Positions 16,599 to 29,463 of a DNA stretch of 43,344 bases are shown in pieces; within the stretch, counting starts at the first letter, position 1, and each line of letters starts with the position of its first letter. The translations under genes and the position numbers were made by a program. The DNA is taken from assembly GCA_020725265.1 (NCBI GenBank), contig DYFK01000021.1:1-43344 (forward strand), in the 5' to 3' direction. The notes under the pieces are model-generated. The model was not told the origin of the DNA. It saw only the letters and a program-made list of their open reading frames with translations, and ran no database searches. Source of the DNA: Hydrogenophilus sp. GTDB taxonomy: Bacteria > Pseudomonadota > Gammaproteobacteria > Burkholderiales > Thiobacillaceae.

Positions 16599-17828
16599 AT
16601 GCGCTTCCCGCCCCATATCCGTGCCTATGTGGTCGGTGGCGCCGTGCGCGACCGCCTGCTCGGCCTGCCGGTGCGCGACCGCGACCACGTCGTCGTCGGC
16701 GCCACCCCGGAGGAAATGACGGCGCTCGGCTTCCAGCCCGTGGGCAAGGATTTCCCGGTGTTCCTGCACCCGGTCAGTCACGAGGAATACGCGCTCGCCC
16801 GCACCGAACGCAAGACCGCGCCCGGCTACAAGGGCTTCGTCGTGCATGCCGAGCCGGACGTCACGCTGGAGGAGGATCTGGCTCGGCGCGACCTGACCAT
16901 CAACGCCATGGCCGAGACCGAAACCGGCGAGCTGATCGATCCGTTCGGCGGCCGCGCCGACCTCGCCGCCCGCCGGTTCCGTCACGTTTCCGAGGCGTTC
17001 GCCGAGGATCCGGTGCGCATCCTGCGCGTCGCCCGCTTCGCCGCCCGCTTCACCGATTTCGCGCCAGCTCCGGAAACGCTCGATCGGATGCGCGCCATGG
17101 TGGCCGCCGGCGAGGTCGACGCGCTGGTGCCGGAACGGGTCTGGCGGGAACTGGCGCGCGGACTCATGGAAACACGGCCGTCGCGGATGTTCCTGAGCCT
17201 GCGCGAATGCGGCGCGCTGGCCCGGCTGCTGCCGGAACTCGACCGCCTGTTCGGGGTGCCGCAGCCGCCCCTGCACCACCCGGAAATCGATACCGGCGAC
17301 CACGTCATGCGCGTGATCGACGAAGCCGCGCGCGCTGGCCTCGAACTGCCCGCGCGCTACGCCGCGCTGTTGCACGACCTCGGCAAGGGCACCACGCCGG
17401 CGGACCAGTGGCCACGTCATCACGGCCACGAAAGCCGCGGCGTCGCGCTGGTGAATACGGTCAGCGCGCGCCTGCGCGCGCCGGCGGATTGCCGCGATCT
17501 GGCGGTACTGGTGGCGCGCGATCACGGCAATGCCCACCGCGCGCTGGAACTGCGCCCGGGTACCGCGGTGGAACTGCTGGAACGGGTCGACGCCTTCCGT
17601 CGGCCGGAACGCTTCGAGGACTTCCTGGCCGCCTGCGCGGCCGATTTCCACGGCCGCGCGGGCCATGAAGACCGCCCCTACCCGCAGGCCGATCGGCTAC
17701 GCGCGGCGCTGGCGGCGGCGCGCGCGGTGGACGCCGGCGCCATCGCCGCGCGCGTCGATCCGGCGCGCATCCGGGACGCCGTGCGCGCGGCCCGGACCCA
17801 GGCCGTCCAGGCGGCCTGGCGGACCTGA
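16599..17828 (+). CDS. cca: Multifunctional CCA-adding enzyme
   Basis: A 409-residue protein close to the E. coli Cca length (412). The class II nucleotidyltransferase site is visible as [19 protein letters not shown] (metal-binding Asp pair at 27 and 29), followed by [10 protein letters not shown] and [16 protein letters not shown]. The C-terminal part has an HD domain (ALLHDLGKG) typical of the gammaproteobacterial/betaproteobacterial form, which also has phosphatase and 2',3'-cyclic phosphodiesterase activity. It builds and repairs the CCA 3' end of tRNAs. The frame is open back to 16257 inside the previous gene; ATG 16599 gives the standard N-terminus. The Crp/Fnr gene begins 12 bases after the stop. 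Confidence 0.94.
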   Translation: MRFPPHIRAYVVGGAVRDRLLGLPVRDRDHVVVGATPEEMTALGFQPVGKDFPVFLHPVSHEEYALARTERKTAPGYKGFVVHAEPDVTLEEDLARRDLTINAMAETETGELIDPFGGRADLAARRFRHVSEAFAEDPVRILRVARFAARFTDFAPAPETLDRMRAMVAAGEVDALVPERVWRELARGLMETRPSRMFLSLRECGALARLLPELDRLFGVPQPPLHHPEIDTGDHVMRVIDEAARAGLELPARYAALLHDLGKGTTPADQWPRHHGHESRGVALVNTVSARLRAPADCRDLAVLVARDHGNAHRALELRPGTAVELLERVDAFRRPERFEDFLAACAADFHGRAGHEDRPYPQADRLRAALAAARAVDAGAIAARVDPARIRDAVRAARTQAVQAAWRT

Positions 17829-17840
17829 CCCCGGACCACG

Positions 17841-18497
17841 ATGAACTCCGACCTCATCGCCCGCTTCCCCGCGCTCGCGCGGCTGCCCGAAACCCTGGCC
17901 AACGAACTGGAACGCCAGGCGCTGCCGATGCGGGCGCCGGCCGGCAGCCTGCTGTTCGACGCCGGCGCCGCCTGCCAGGCCCTACCGCTGGTGCTCTCCG
18001 GCGTGGTCAAGGTCAGCCGGCGCGCCGACAACGGTCGGGAAATCCGGCTCTACGGCGTGCATCCGGGCGAACTGTGCATCATCACCGTCAGTTGTCTGCT
18101 CGGCGCCAGCACCTATCCCGCCACCGGCACCGCGGAAACCGACGTTGTCGCGCTGACGCTGCCGAGGCCGCTGTTCCTGCGCCTGACCGCCGAGCACCCG
18201 CCGTTTCGCGAGGCGGTGTTCGCGCTGTTCGCGGAGCGCCTCACCGGCCTGATGACCCTGGTCGAGGAAGTCGCCTTCCAGCGTCTGGACCGACGTCTGG
18301 CCGCCTGGCTGCTGGCGCGCGCGCCGATGATCGCGGCCTCGCATCAGGCCATCGCGCTGGAACTCGGCAGCGTGCGCGAGATCGTGTCGCGCCTGCTCAG
18401 GCAGTTCGAGGAACAGGGCATGGTCCGGCTTGGCCGGGAACGGATCGAAGTGCTGGCGCCGGACGCGTTGCGCGGTCTGGCGAACCGGGATCAGTAG
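17841..18497 (+). CDS. Crp/Fnr family transcription regulator
   Basis: A 218-residue regulator with an N-terminal cyclic-nucleotide-like beta-barrel (about 15-115), a long dimerisation helix and a C-terminal winged helix. The recognition helix SVREIVSRLLRQFEEQGM has E180, S183 and R184, the E-x-x-S-R pattern by which FNR reads TTGAT half-sites. It lacks the N-terminal cysteine cluster of oxygen-sensing FNR; its cysteines include C79 and C85 (ELCIITVSCLL), a pattern I recall in some uncharacterised Crp/Fnr proteins. The effector is unknown. It lies 12 bases after cca and its last 7 bases overlap the 3' end of the opposite PAS-LuxR gene. It is a candidate binder of the FNR-type box at 9508-9521. 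Confidence 0.87.
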   Translation: MNSDLIARFPALARLPETLANELERQALPMRAPAGSLLFDAGAACQALPLVLSGVVKVSRRADNGREIRLYGVHPGELCIITVSCLLGASTYPATGTAETDVVALTLPRPLFLRLTAEHPPFREAVFALFAERLTGLMTLVEEVAFQRLDRRLAAWLLARAPMIAASHQAIALELGSVREIVSRLLRQFEEQGMVRLGRERIEVLAPDALRGLANRDQ

Positions 18498-19204
18498 TCG
18501 GAGGGAACCAGGCCGATGCGGATGGCGTAGCGGGTCAAACCGGCGACGTCATGGATGTTGAGGCGCTGCATGAGCTGGGCGCGATGGCTCTCCACGGTCT
18601 TGACGCTGACGTGGAGCTGGGTGGCGATCTCGCGCGTGGCGAAGCCGCGCGCGATCAGATGCAGGATCTCGCGCTGGCGCGGGGTCAGGCGGTCGTCGAC
18701 ATGGTTGTGCGACCCCGGCTCCTCGGTACGCAGGAAGTCCTCGATCACCATCACCGCTTCCTTGAGGTTGCGCAGCACCGAGCGGTGTTTCTCGCCAGCC
18801 TGGCGCAATGCGTCGAGCGCCTGTTTGTGATTGCTGACATCGGTGCAGGAGCCGATGAAGCCGAGCAACGCGCCGTGCTCGTCGTAAAACGGCGAGCCGG
18901 CCTTGTGCATCCAGCGGAAACGGCCGTCGCGCCGGCGCAGGCGGCAATCGAGCGAAAACGGTTCACGCGCGATCAGCGCCTGCTCGATCCGGCGTGGCCA
19001 GGACTCCGCGTCCTCCGGATGCATCGCGCTCAACCACCCGAGATCCCGCGAATCCTCCAGCCTGCGGCCGGTGAACTCCAGCCAGGCCCGGTTGACCAGC
19101 AGACAGCGCCCGGTCCGGTCCGCGACCCAGATGATGGTCGGCACCCAATCGAGCGCCTTGACCATGTCGGCGGAAAGCACCATCCCGGGTTCAGTCTTGC
19201 TCAT
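18491..19204 (-). CDS. PAS domain LuxR/FixJ-type transcription regulator
   Basis: A 237-residue protein with one PAS domain plus PAC motif (about 10-140; FIGSCTDVSNHKQAL closes it), a short linker and a C-terminal LuxR-type helix-turn-helix (about 170-230: LTPRQREILHLIARGFATRE, VSVKTVESHR). There is no receiver domain, so a ligand or redox state probably acts directly on the PAS domain. The open frame extends upstream to 19402, but that part is AT-rich intergenic sequence. ATG 19204 is preceded by GAGGAG at a slightly long spacing of 10. The 3' end overlaps the convergent Crp/Fnr gene by 7 bases. Confidence 0.87.
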   Translation of the reverse strand: MSKTEPGMVLSADMVKALDWVPTIIWVADRTGRCLLVNRAWLEFTGRRLEDSRDLGWLSAMHPEDAESWPRRIEQALIAREPFSLDCRLRRRDGRFRWMHKAGSPFYDEHGALLGFIGSCTDVSNHKQALDALRQAGEKHRSVLRNLKEAVMVIEDFLRTEEPGSHNHVDDRLTPRQREILHLIARGFATREIATQLHVSVKTVESHRAQLMQRLNIHDVAGLTRYAIRIGLVPSDY

Positions 19205-19500
19205 GACAACATGGCTCCTCGTTAGCGGATTTTCCGCCTCCCATATCCAATTAGCCGTATAGCTTAAGTAATAGTAAAGAGTTGAAATATCGGGGAAATC
19301 CTGATTTCTTGCAGGGTATGGCTGTATGACGGCGAAAAAATTCCGATTCCATCCGGAAATTCGCAAAAGCGCTCCCATTCTGATGCCATCTCCACCCGCC
19401 ATGTGTAACCCAGGTCACATATTCGCGTCGGGACGGTCGATATCTTGGATTCGGTCCGGCAGTGGCCGGGCATATCCCTTGATTCTTCAGGAGCATCGCC
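19205..19500. other. Intergenic divergent promoter region
   Basis: The 296 bases between the PAS-LuxR gene (minus) and the DUF2892 gene (plus) hold no convincing ORF. The part at 19240-19400 is visibly AT-richer than the surroundings and should hold both promoters. A loose dyad with TGTG and CACA ends (19402-19419) is noted, but its spacing does not fit Crp. I cannot assign clear -35/-10 pairs here. Confidence 0.5.
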
Positions 19501-19695
19501 ATGAAAGCCAACGTAGGCGGCATCGACCGCATCCTCCGCATCGTCGTCGGTCTCGCCCTGGTCGCCTGGGCGGCTCTTCTGGGTGGCCCGGTCTGGGCCT
19601 GGGTCGGCCTGGTGCCTCTGGCCACGGGCGTGGTCGGTTTCTGTCCGTTGTATCCGCTGCTCGGCCTGAACACTTGCCCGACCGAACGGAAATGA
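19501..19695 (+). CDS. DUF2892 small inner-membrane protein
   Basis: A 64-residue protein with the DUF2892 pattern: N-terminal NVGGIDRILRIVVGLALV, a first hydrophobic segment, a short turn, a second hydrophobic segment, and the C-terminal CPLYPLLGLNTCP with two cysteines. This family covers small membrane proteins, sometimes fused to rhodanese domains (as in YgaP), whose function is unsettled; links to sulfur transfer come from the fusions. The ATG at 19501 has CAGGAG 8 bases upstream. It stands alone, is bounded by a hairpin terminator and is divergent from the PAS-LuxR gene, which may regulate it. Confidence 0.85.
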   Translation: MKANVGGIDRILRIVVGLALVAWAALLGGPVWAWVGLVPLATGVVGFCPLYPLLGLNTCPTERK

Positions 19696-19700
19696 ACAAT

Positions 19701-19732
19701 CGTCCCGGCCACGCCAACCGTAGGCCGGGACG
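19701..19732. terminator. Bidirectional terminator hairpin between DUF2892 gene and ilvA
   Basis: A 10-bp perfect stem (CGTCCCGGCC at 19701-19710 with GGCCGGGACG at 19723-19732, 12-base loop). The dyad continues imperfectly outward through TGAAC on the left and GTTCA on the right. It fills the 43-base gap between the convergent genes. T-runs are weak on both sides. Confidence 0.65.
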
Positions 19733-19738
19733 CATCGT

Positions 19739-21247
19739 TCATTTCAGGAACAGGCCATAGGCGGGATTGCGCGACTCGTTCCAGTAACGGTAGCCAAGCC
19801 CATCCAGGAATTCCTGGAATTCCTCGACCTGTTCCGGCGGCACCTGGATGCCGACCAGCACGCGGCCATAGTCGGCGCCGTGATTGCGATAGTGGAACAG
19901 GCTGATGTTCCAGGCGTGGCTCATGCTGTTCAGGAAGCGCATCAGCGCGCCCGGCCGTTCCGGAAACTCGAAGCGGTAGAGCACCTCGTTCTCGACCTTG
20001 GGCGCGCGGCCGCCGACCAGGTGGCGGATGTGCAGCTTGGCCATCTCGTTGTCGGACAGGTCGAGCACCGGCAGTTCGTGCTTCTCCAGCGCCGCCAGGA
20101 GCTTGTCGACCTCGTGCCGGTTGGGCACCTGCACGCCGACGAAGATGTGCGCGATCTCCGGATCGTCGAAACGGTAGTTGAACTCGGTGATGGCGCGCGC
20201 GCCGAGCAGGGAGCAGAACGCCTTGAAGCTGCCCGGCTTTTCCGGGATCGACACCGCCAGCACGGCTTCCCGCTTCTCGCCCAGTTCGGCCCGCTCGGCG
20301 ACGAAGCGCAGGCGGTCGAAATTCATGTTGGCGCCGCTGGCGATGGCGACCAGATTGCGGTCGCGCGCCTTTTCACGCGCGGCCCAGACCTTGGCGCCGG
20401 CGACGCCGAGCGCGCCCGCCGGCTCCAGGATCGAGCGGGTATCCTCGAACACATCCTTGATCGCCGCGCAGATGGCGTCGTTGCCGACCCGGATGATTTC
20501 GTCGACGTGGCGCTGGCACAGTCGGAAGGTTTCCTCGCCGACCTGCTTGACGGCGACGCCGTCGGCGAAGATGCCGACCTGGGGCAGCACGATGCGCTCC
20601 TTCTTGCACAGGCTGCGCGCCATCGCGTCGGCCTCTTCCGGCTCGACGCCGATGATCTTGACCTCCGGGCGCAAACGCTTGATGTAGGCGCCGATGCCGG
20701 CGATCAGACCGCCGCCGCCGACCGGCACGAAGATCGCGTCGATCGGCGCGCGCGCCTGGCGCAGCAGCTCCATGCCGATGGTGCCCTGACCGGCGATCAC
20801 CTCCGGATCGTCGTAGGGGTGCACGAAGGTCTTCTTTTCCTTCTTGGCGATTTCCAGCGCGCGCGCGTAGGCGTCGTCGTAGGAATCGCCGTGCAGGACC
20901 ACCTCGGCGCCGCGCTTGGCGACGGCATCGACCTTGATCGCCGGCGTCGTCGCCGGCATCACGATGGTGGCGGCGCAACCGAGCACCTGCGCCGACATGG
21001 CCACGCCCTGGGCATGGTTGCCGGCCGAAGCCGCGACCACGCCGCGCTTGAGCTGGGCGCGGGTCAACCCGGCCATCTTGTTGTAGGCGCCGCGCAGCTT
21101 GAACGAGAACACCGGCTGCATGTCCTCGCGCTTGAGCAGCAGCGTGTTGCCGATCCGGCGCGACAGGTTGGGCGCCTCCTCGAGCGGCGATTCGATGGCC
21201 ACGTCGTAAACGCGGGCGAGCAGGATGCGCTCCAGATAATCGATCAT
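19739..21247 (-). CDS. ilvA: Biosynthetic threonine dehydratase
   Basis: A 502-residue PLP enzyme, near the E. coli length of 514. The PLP lysine is K50 in [12 protein letters not shown] Ser/Gly-rich phosphate-binding loop ([16 protein letters not shown]) and a catalytic-domain ending near 320 are followed by two ACT-like regulatory modules (about 330-500; [12 protein letters not shown] and [14 protein letters not shown]). The two modules identify the biosynthetic, isoleucine-inhibited form, which deaminates threonine to 2-oxobutanoate, the first step to isoleucine. The open frame extends to 21301, but ATG 21247 aligns with the family N-terminus and leaves 74 bases as the divergent promoter with rpiA. 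Confidence 0.96.
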   Translation of the reverse strand: MIDYLERILLARVYDVAIESPLEEAPNLSRRIGNTLLLKREDMQPVFSFKLRGAYNKMAGLTRAQLKRGVVAASAGNHAQGVAMSAQVLGCAATIVMPATTPAIKVDAVAKRGAEVVLHGDSYDDAYARALEIAKKEKKTFVHPYDDPEVIAGQGTIGMELLRQARAPIDAIFVPVGGGGLIAGIGAYIKRLRPEVKIIGVEPEEADAMARSLCKKERIVLPQVGIFADGVAVKQVGEETFRLCQRHVDEIIRVGNDAICAAIKDVFEDTRSILEPAGALGVAGAKVWAAREKARDRNLVAIASGANMNFDRLRFVAERAELGEKREAVLAVSIPEKPGSFKAFCSLLGARAITEFNYRFDDPEIAHIFVGVQVPNRHEVDKLLAALEKHELPVLDLSDNEMAKLHIRHLVGGRAPKVENEVLYRFEFPERPGALMRFLNSMSHAWNISLFHYRNHGADYGRVLVGIQVPPEQVEEFQEFLDGLGYRYWNESRNPAYGLFLK

Positions 21248-21256
21248 GGGGCTGGT

Positions 21257-21285
21257 TTGAACGGGGCGGAAAAGGTCGCTATTCT
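21257..21285 (+). promoter_or_regulatory. Predicted sigma-70 promoter of rpiA
   Basis: TTGAAC (21257-21262), a 17-base spacer, and TATTCT (21280-21285). Transcription would begin near 21292, 30 bases before the rpiA start. It lies in the 74-base gap between divergent ilvA and rpiA. Confidence 0.6.
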
Positions 21286-21321
21286 CGAACTTTCCCCGCA
21301 AACGACAAAGAGAAACGCGAC

Positions 21322-21981
21322 ATGATGACCCAAGACGAAATGAAACAGGCCACGGCGCGCGCCGCCATCGAATACGTGACCACCGGCATCATCGGCGTCG
21401 GCACCGGCTCCACCGCCAACTTCTTCATCGACGCGCTGGCGGACGTCAAGGGCCGCATCGACGGCGCCGTCGCCTCCAGCGTCGCCACCGCCGAGCGTCT
21501 GAAGAAAAACGGCATCCGCGTCATCGACCTCAACGAAGCCGGCGAGATGGAGGTCTACGTCGACGGCGCCGACGAAATCACCCGGCACATGGCCATGATC
21601 AAGGGCGGCGGCGGCGCGCTCACGCGCGAAAAGATCGTCGCCGCCTGCGCCAGGCGATTCGTCTGCATCGTCGACCAGAGCAAGCTGGTCGACGTCCTCG
21701 GCAAGTTCCCGCTGCCGGTCGAGGTGATCCCGATGGCGCGTTCCTACGTGGCCCGGCAACTGGTGAAGATGGGCGGCAATCCGGTGCTGCGCGCCGGCTT
21801 CACCACCGACAACGGCAACGTCATCCTCGACGTGCATGGCATGAGCATCCTCGATCCGGTGGCCATGGAAACCGAGATCAACCAGATCGTCGGCGTCGTC
21901 ACCGTCGGTCTGTTCGCCCGGCGCGGCGCCGATGTCTGCCTGATGGGCACGCCCGACGGCGTGCAAACCCTGACCCGCTGA
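21322..21981 (+). CDS. rpiA: Ribose-5-phosphate isomerase A
   Basis: A 219-residue protein of the usual RpiA length (E. coli 219). Conserved features are the phosphate-binding [12 protein letters not shown], the active-site YVDGADEI and [12 protein letters not shown], and [13 protein letters not shown]. It interconverts ribose 5-phosphate and ribulose 5-phosphate in the pentose phosphate pathway. Two adjacent ATG codons (21322 and 21325) could start it. pbpC begins 4 bases after the stop codon, so the two genes are cotranscribed. Confidence 0.96.
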   Translation: MMTQDEMKQATARAAIEYVTTGIIGVGTGSTANFFIDALADVKGRIDGAVASSVATAERLKKNGIRVIDLNEAGEMEVYVDGADEITRHMAMIKGGGGALTREKIVAACARRFVCIVDQSKLVDVLGKFPLPVEVIPMARSYVARQLVKMGGNPVLRAGFTTDNGNVILDVHGMSILDPVAMETEINQIVGVVTVGLFARRGADVCLMGTPDGVQTLTR

Positions 21982-21985
21982 ACAC

Positions 21986-24154
21986 ATGCCGCCAGCGGCC
22001 GTCCGCGAACCCGACCCGGGCCGTCCGGTGGCGTTCGCGGGCCTGATCGCCTGGCTGTTCGCGGGCCTGATCGCAACCGGCGCGGCCGTCGCCTCGACGT
22101 TTCCCGATTACGCCCAGGTCCGCGCCGACTGGCGCTCGTCCGACCTGCGCGTGCTCGACCGGAACGGCGCGTTGCTCCAGGAAATCCGCGTCGACCATCA
22201 CGCGCGCCGCGCCGACTGGACACCGCTCGACGAAATCTCCCCGGCCATGATCGCCGCCGTCCTGCGTGCCGAGGACAAGCGCTTCTTCGAACACGCCGGC
22301 GTCGACTGGCTGGCCGCCGGCAAGGCGGCGCTGACCAACTGGCTGAACGAGACGCCGCGCGGCGCCTCGACCATCTCCATGCAGCTCGCCGCGCTGCTCG
22401 ACGCCCGCTACCGGGCCAGCGGCGGCCGCCGCGACGTCACCGAGAAATGGCTGCAGATGGGCGCCGCGCGCGAACTGGAAAAGCGCTGGCGCAAGACCGA
22501 GATCCTCGAGGCCTATCTCAATCTGGCGCCATTCCGTGGTGAACTGACCGGCATCGATGCCACCAGTCGCGGGCTGTTCGACAAACGTCCGAGCGGGCTG
22601 GACCGCGGCGAAGCCCTGATCCTGGCCTCGCTGTTGCGTTCACCCGCCGCCAAGCCCGCCGACGTCGCCCGACGCGCCTGCGCGCTCGCCGACACGCGCT
22701 CGGGTAGCCCGACCTGCCCGGAACTGCGCGCGCTGACGCTCAACACCCTGAGCGGCCGCTATCCGGTGGCGCCCGCCGCCAACCTGGCGCCGCATCTCGC
22801 CGAACGGCTGCGCGCCGAGGCCGCGCCTGGCCGCCGCGAATTCCGCGCCAGCCTGGATGCTGGCCTGCAACGCGCGACCCGCGCCATCCTGGCCGAACAG
22901 CTCGCCTTCCTGGCCGCGCGCGAAGTCCGCGACGCCGCCGCGCTGGTGCTCGACAACGCCAGTGGCGAGGTGCTCGCCTACGTCAGCCTGAGCGGTCCCG
23001 AATCGACCTCGCCGGCCAGCGACGGCGTGCGCGCGCCGCGCCAGGCCGGTTCGACCCTGAAGCCCTTCCTGTACGGACTGGCCCTGGAGAAGCGTCTGCT
23101 CACGGCGGCCTCGCCGCTCGACGACGCGCCCCTGACCCTGGCCACCGCCAGTGGCGAGTACGCGCCACGCAATTACGACCAGAGCCATCGCGGCCTGGTC
23201 GGCCTGCGCGCGGCGCTGGCCGGCTCGCTCAACATTCCGGCGGTGCGGGTGCTCGAACTGGTCGGCCTGGAAGCGTTCGCCGACCGGCTCGCCCGGCTCG
23301 GTTTCCAGGGCCTGACCGAAGCCGCCGATTTCTACGGCCCGTCGCTCGCGCTCGGCAGTCTGGACGTGCGTCTGGAAGAGCTGACCAACGCCTACCGCGC
23401 GCTCGCCAATGGCGGCTTGCATGGTCCGATGCGCTTCAACCCCGGCACCGGAACCGGACGCCCCACCCGCGTGATCAACCGGGAAAGTGCCTGGCTGATC
23501 GCCGACATCCTGGCCGACCGACAGGCCCGCGCGATCACCTTCGGCCTGGAAAACCCGCTCGCCACCCGTTACTGGAGCGCGGTCAAGACCGGCACCAGCA
23601 AGGACATGCGCGACAACTGGGCGATCGGTTTCTCGTCCCGCTACACGGTCGGCGTGTGGGTCGGCAATTTCTCGGGCGCGCCGATGCGCGATGTCTCCGG
23701 CATCAGCGGCGCCGCTCCGGCCTGGGCCGCGATCATGAACCTGCTGCACGCGGACACCGATTCCCGCCAACCGAAACCGCCACCCGGCCTGATCCTCCGG
23801 ACCGTCGCCACGCCGGGCGCGCCGGCCTATCGCGAATGGTTCCTGGCTGGCACCGAGCCGGACGACGGCATCTGGCGGGCGGCCACGCCCCCCGCCCGCA
23901 TCGTCAGTCCGACCGACGGCGCCATCCTGGCGCTGGACCCGGACATCCCGCCAGAGCGCCAGGCGTTGCGCCCGCGCGCCCAGTACGCGCCAGCCGGCGC
24001 CTACTGGCGCATCGCGCGCGAGCCGGCCGACCGCGATGGTGGCGACGGCGTCACCATCGCCGATCACTGGCCGCTCCAGCGTGGCCGCCATCGCCTGAGC
24101 CTGCACGCGCCCGACGATAGCGTGCTGGAAAGCATCGGCCTCGAAGTCCGCTGA
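21986..24154 (+). CDS. pbpC: Penicillin-binding protein 1C
   Basis: A 722-residue bifunctional peptidoglycan synthase. It has an N-terminal membrane anchor (about 16-38), a GT51 glycosyltransferase domain (RAEDKRFFEHAGVDW with the catalytic Glu, GASTISMQLAALL), a transpeptidase domain with SxxK at 356-359 (GSTLKPF), SxN (SLN) and KTG at 534-536, and a C-terminal BiPBP_C domain (about 630-722), which marks the PBP1C subfamily. It polymerises and crosslinks glycan strands at the inner membrane, and the E. coli homologue is non-essential. It follows rpiA after 4 bases. No alpha-2-macroglobulin gene (yfhM), the common partner of pbpC, is in the window. Confidence 0.95.
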   Translation: MPPAAVREPDPGRPVAFAGLIAWLFAGLIATGAAVASTFPDYAQVRADWRSSDLRVLDRNGALLQEIRVDHHARRADWTPLDEISPAMIAAVLRAEDKRFFEHAGVDWLAAGKAALTNWLNETPRGASTISMQLAALLDARYRASGGRRDVTEKWLQMGAARELEKRWRKTEILEAYLNLAPFRGELTGIDATSRGLFDKRPSGLDRGEALILASLLRSPAAKPADVARRACALADTRSGSPTCPELRALTLNTLSGRYPVAPAANLAPHLAERLRAEAAPGRREFRASLDAGLQRATRAILAEQLAFLAAREVRDAAALVLDNASGEVLAYVSLSGPESTSPASDGVRAPRQAGSTLKPFLYGLALEKRLLTAASPLDDAPLTLATASGEYAPRNYDQSHRGLVGLRAALAGSLNIPAVRVLELVGLEAFADRLARLGFQGLTEAADFYGPSLALGSLDVRLEELTNAYRALANGGLHGPMRFNPGTGTGRPTRVINRESAWLIADILADRQARAITFGLENPLATRYWSAVKTGTSKDMRDNWAIGFSSRYTVGVWVGNFSGAPMRDVSGISGAAPAWAAIMNLLHADTDSRQPKPPPGLILRTVATPGAPAYREWFLAGTEPDDGIWRAATPPARIVSPTDGAILALDPDIPPERQALRPRAQYAPAGAYWRIAREPADRDGGDGVTIADHWPLQRGRHRLSLHAPDDSVLESIGLEVR

Positions 24155-24221
24155 ACGAGCAGCCCCATCGATGGGCAAATCTGACGCCCATATCCGAATA
24201 CCCAATAAATTCAGTCAACCA

Positions 24222-24250
24222 TTGCCGCGCCCTCGCCTGGCCCGTAAAAT
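24222..24250 (+). promoter_or_regulatory. Predicted sigma-70 promoter of sodB
   Basis: TTGCCG (24222-24227), a 17-base spacer, and TAAAAT (24245-24250). Transcription would begin near 24257 with a leader of about 42 bases. A short dyad ATGGGC/GCCCAT just upstream (about 24170-24190) may end pbpC transcription, though it has no T-run. Confidence 0.65.
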
Positions 24251-24298
24251 CGCCGGGTCCGAATCGCCCAACCAACAACCCTGCACGGAGAACTTCGC

Positions 24299-24886
24299 AT
24301 GGAACACCAACTGCCCGCACTGCCCTACGCCAAGGATGCGCTCGCCCCGCACATGTCGGCCGAGACCTTCGACTACCACTACGCCAAGCACCATCAGGCC
24401 TACGTCACCAACCTGAACAACCTGATCAAGGGTACCGATTTCGAGAACAAGAACCTGGAGGACATCGTCAGGACCGCGCCCGCCGGCGGCGTCTACAACA
24501 ACGCCGCGCAGGTCTGGAACCACACCTTCTTCTGGAACTGCATGAAGCCGAACGGTGGCGGCGCCCCGTCCGGCGCGCTGGCCGACGCGATCAACAAGAA
24601 GTGGGGCTCGCTCGACGAGTTCAAGAAGGCTTTCCAGACCAGCGCGGTCGGCAACTTCGGTTCCGGCTGGACCTGGCTGGTGAAGAAGGCCGACGGTTCC
24701 GTCGACATCGTCAACATGGGCGCCGCGGGCACCCCGCTGACCACCGGCGACAAGGCCCTGCTGTGCGTCGACGTCTGGGAACACGCCTACTACATCGACT
24801 ACCGCAACCTGCGACCCAAGTTCGTCGAGACCTTCCTCAACAACCTGGTCAACTGGCAGTTCGCGGAAGCCAACTACGCCGGCTGA
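24299..24886 (+). CDS. sodB: Iron superoxide dismutase
   Basis: A 195-residue cytoplasmic Fe/Mn superoxide dismutase. It dismutes superoxide to oxygen and hydrogen peroxide. Metal ligands are visible as H27 (DYHYAKHHQAY), the His of VWNHTFFW, and the Asp and His of DVWEHAYYIDY. The start ELPALPYAK-like N-terminus, and the length, fit the iron-type SodB of proteobacteria, though metal choice cannot be proven from sequence. GGAGAA precedes the ATG at 24299. It is monocistronic, bounded by a strong promoter upstream and hairpins downstream. Confidence 0.96.
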   Translation: MEHQLPALPYAKDALAPHMSAETFDYHYAKHHQAYVTNLNNLIKGTDFENKNLEDIVRTAPAGGVYNNAAQVWNHTFFWNCMKPNGGGAPSGALADAINKKWGSLDEFKKAFQTSAVGNFGSGWTWLVKKADGSVDIVNMGAAGTPLTTGDKALLCVDVWEHAYYIDYRNLRPKFVETFLNNLVNWQFAEANYAG

Positions 24887-24917
24887 GCCCCCGGCACCAT
24901 CGATTCAACCCCAGGTT

Positions 24918-24955
24918 GAAGCCAGAAAGCCGCCCAAGGGCGGCTTTCTGGCTTC
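24918..24955 (+). terminator. sodB 3' hairpin, 17-bp perfect stem
   Basis: Bases 24918-24934 pair perfectly with 24939-24955 around the loop CAAG. It lies 31 bases after the sodB stop. No T-run follows directly. Its right arm overlaps the left arm of the next hairpin, so the two are mutually exclusive. Confidence 0.7.
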
Positions 24956-24987
24956 TGACGAACCCCGTTTTTTGGGCTCGTCAGAAG
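24952..24987. terminator. Second hairpin downstream of sodB
   Basis: CTTCTGACGA (24952-24961) pairs perfectly with TCGTCAGAAG (24978-24987); the loop holds CCC/GGG and a run of six T. It lies between the convergent sodB and the small secreted-protein gene and probably helps end transcription from one or both sides. It shares 24952-24955 with the preceding hairpin. Confidence 0.55.
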
Positions 24988-24999
24988 TCCGATCGGTGA

Positions 25000-25245
25000 T
25001 TACCGACGCCCTTCCGCGCAGGCGATGATCGCTGGATTGTCTTTCAGTTCCAGGCAGTGACGCAGGTCGCCCCGGGGCAGATGCCGGATCTTGTGGCGCT
25101 GTACCTTGTGGCGTTTCATCTTGACCGGCTTGGCCGGGACGGCCTGCTCGACAGCGACGGCGGCCCCGGACTGGGCGGCCGGTTCCGTCGCGGTGGCCAG
25201 ACCAGCGGCCAACAGGAAGGGGAGCGTGATCATCCAGGTTTTCAT
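25000..25245 (-). CDS. Small secreted basic protein of unknown function
   Basis: An 81-residue protein with a clear signal peptide (MKTWMITLPFLLAAGLATA, cleavage near TATE) followed by a linker, a basic stretch (KMKRHKVQRHKIRHLPRG) and a C-terminal DLRHCLELKDNPAIIACAEG with two cysteines that could form a disulfide. I recall similar CLxLxxNxxIxxCAE endings in small betaproteobacterial proteins of unknown role. The start at 25245 rather than 25260 is chosen because AGGAGG lies 4 bases upstream. It is convergent with sodB. No function is proposed. Confidence 0.7.
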   Translation of the reverse strand: MKTWMITLPFLLAAGLATATEPAAQSGAAVAVEQAVPAKPVKMKRHKVQRHKIRHLPRGDLRHCLELKDNPAIIACAEGRR

Positions 25246-25375
25246 GGTGCCTCCTTGCATGCGCGGTTCGGTCGCGGCGTTGGTTGCGATGGCGGTACCC
25301 GTACCCGTGGAGCCGCCTAATGGACTACCTGCCTATGGACTACCCGGGTTGAATGCTACCTCAGCGCGGCGGCTC

Positions 25376-27757
<2,382 letters not shown>

Positions 27758-27762
27758 CGCGG

Positions 27763-29289
<1,527 letters not shown>

Positions 29290-29412
29290 GACAACTCCTG
29301 CGACGGCCCACCGCGCGTCGCGCGCGGCACCAATCGAGGCAGACGGTTCAGTGATCGGATCGATCGGGAGAAAAGACGCCGCGCGCGGATTGGTGGCGCG
29401 CGCGGAGCGCGG

Positions 29413-29418
29413 ATTATA
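29413..29418 (-). promoter_or_regulatory. Predicted -10 element of rhlE
   Basis: A perfect TATAAT on the minus strand, 124 bases upstream of the rhlE start codon. The -35 is weak: GCGACA at 29434-29439 would leave only 15 bases of spacer. The leader below it is rich in CG-repeat dyads that could fold. Confidence 0.5.
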
Positions 29419-29463
29419 CGGACGCGCCGGGATTGTCGCTGGTTTATCTTGGCTGGCCGGCGC

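Noticed and set aside
19402-19419. TGTG...CACA dyad that resembles a Crp site
   Set aside because: The inner spacing is 8 rather than 6 and only the outer four bases are symmetric.
25320-25344. Short direct repeat ATGGACTACC, two copies 5 bases apart
   Set aside because: Only two short copies with no flanking gene or array structure; not enough to call a repeat element.
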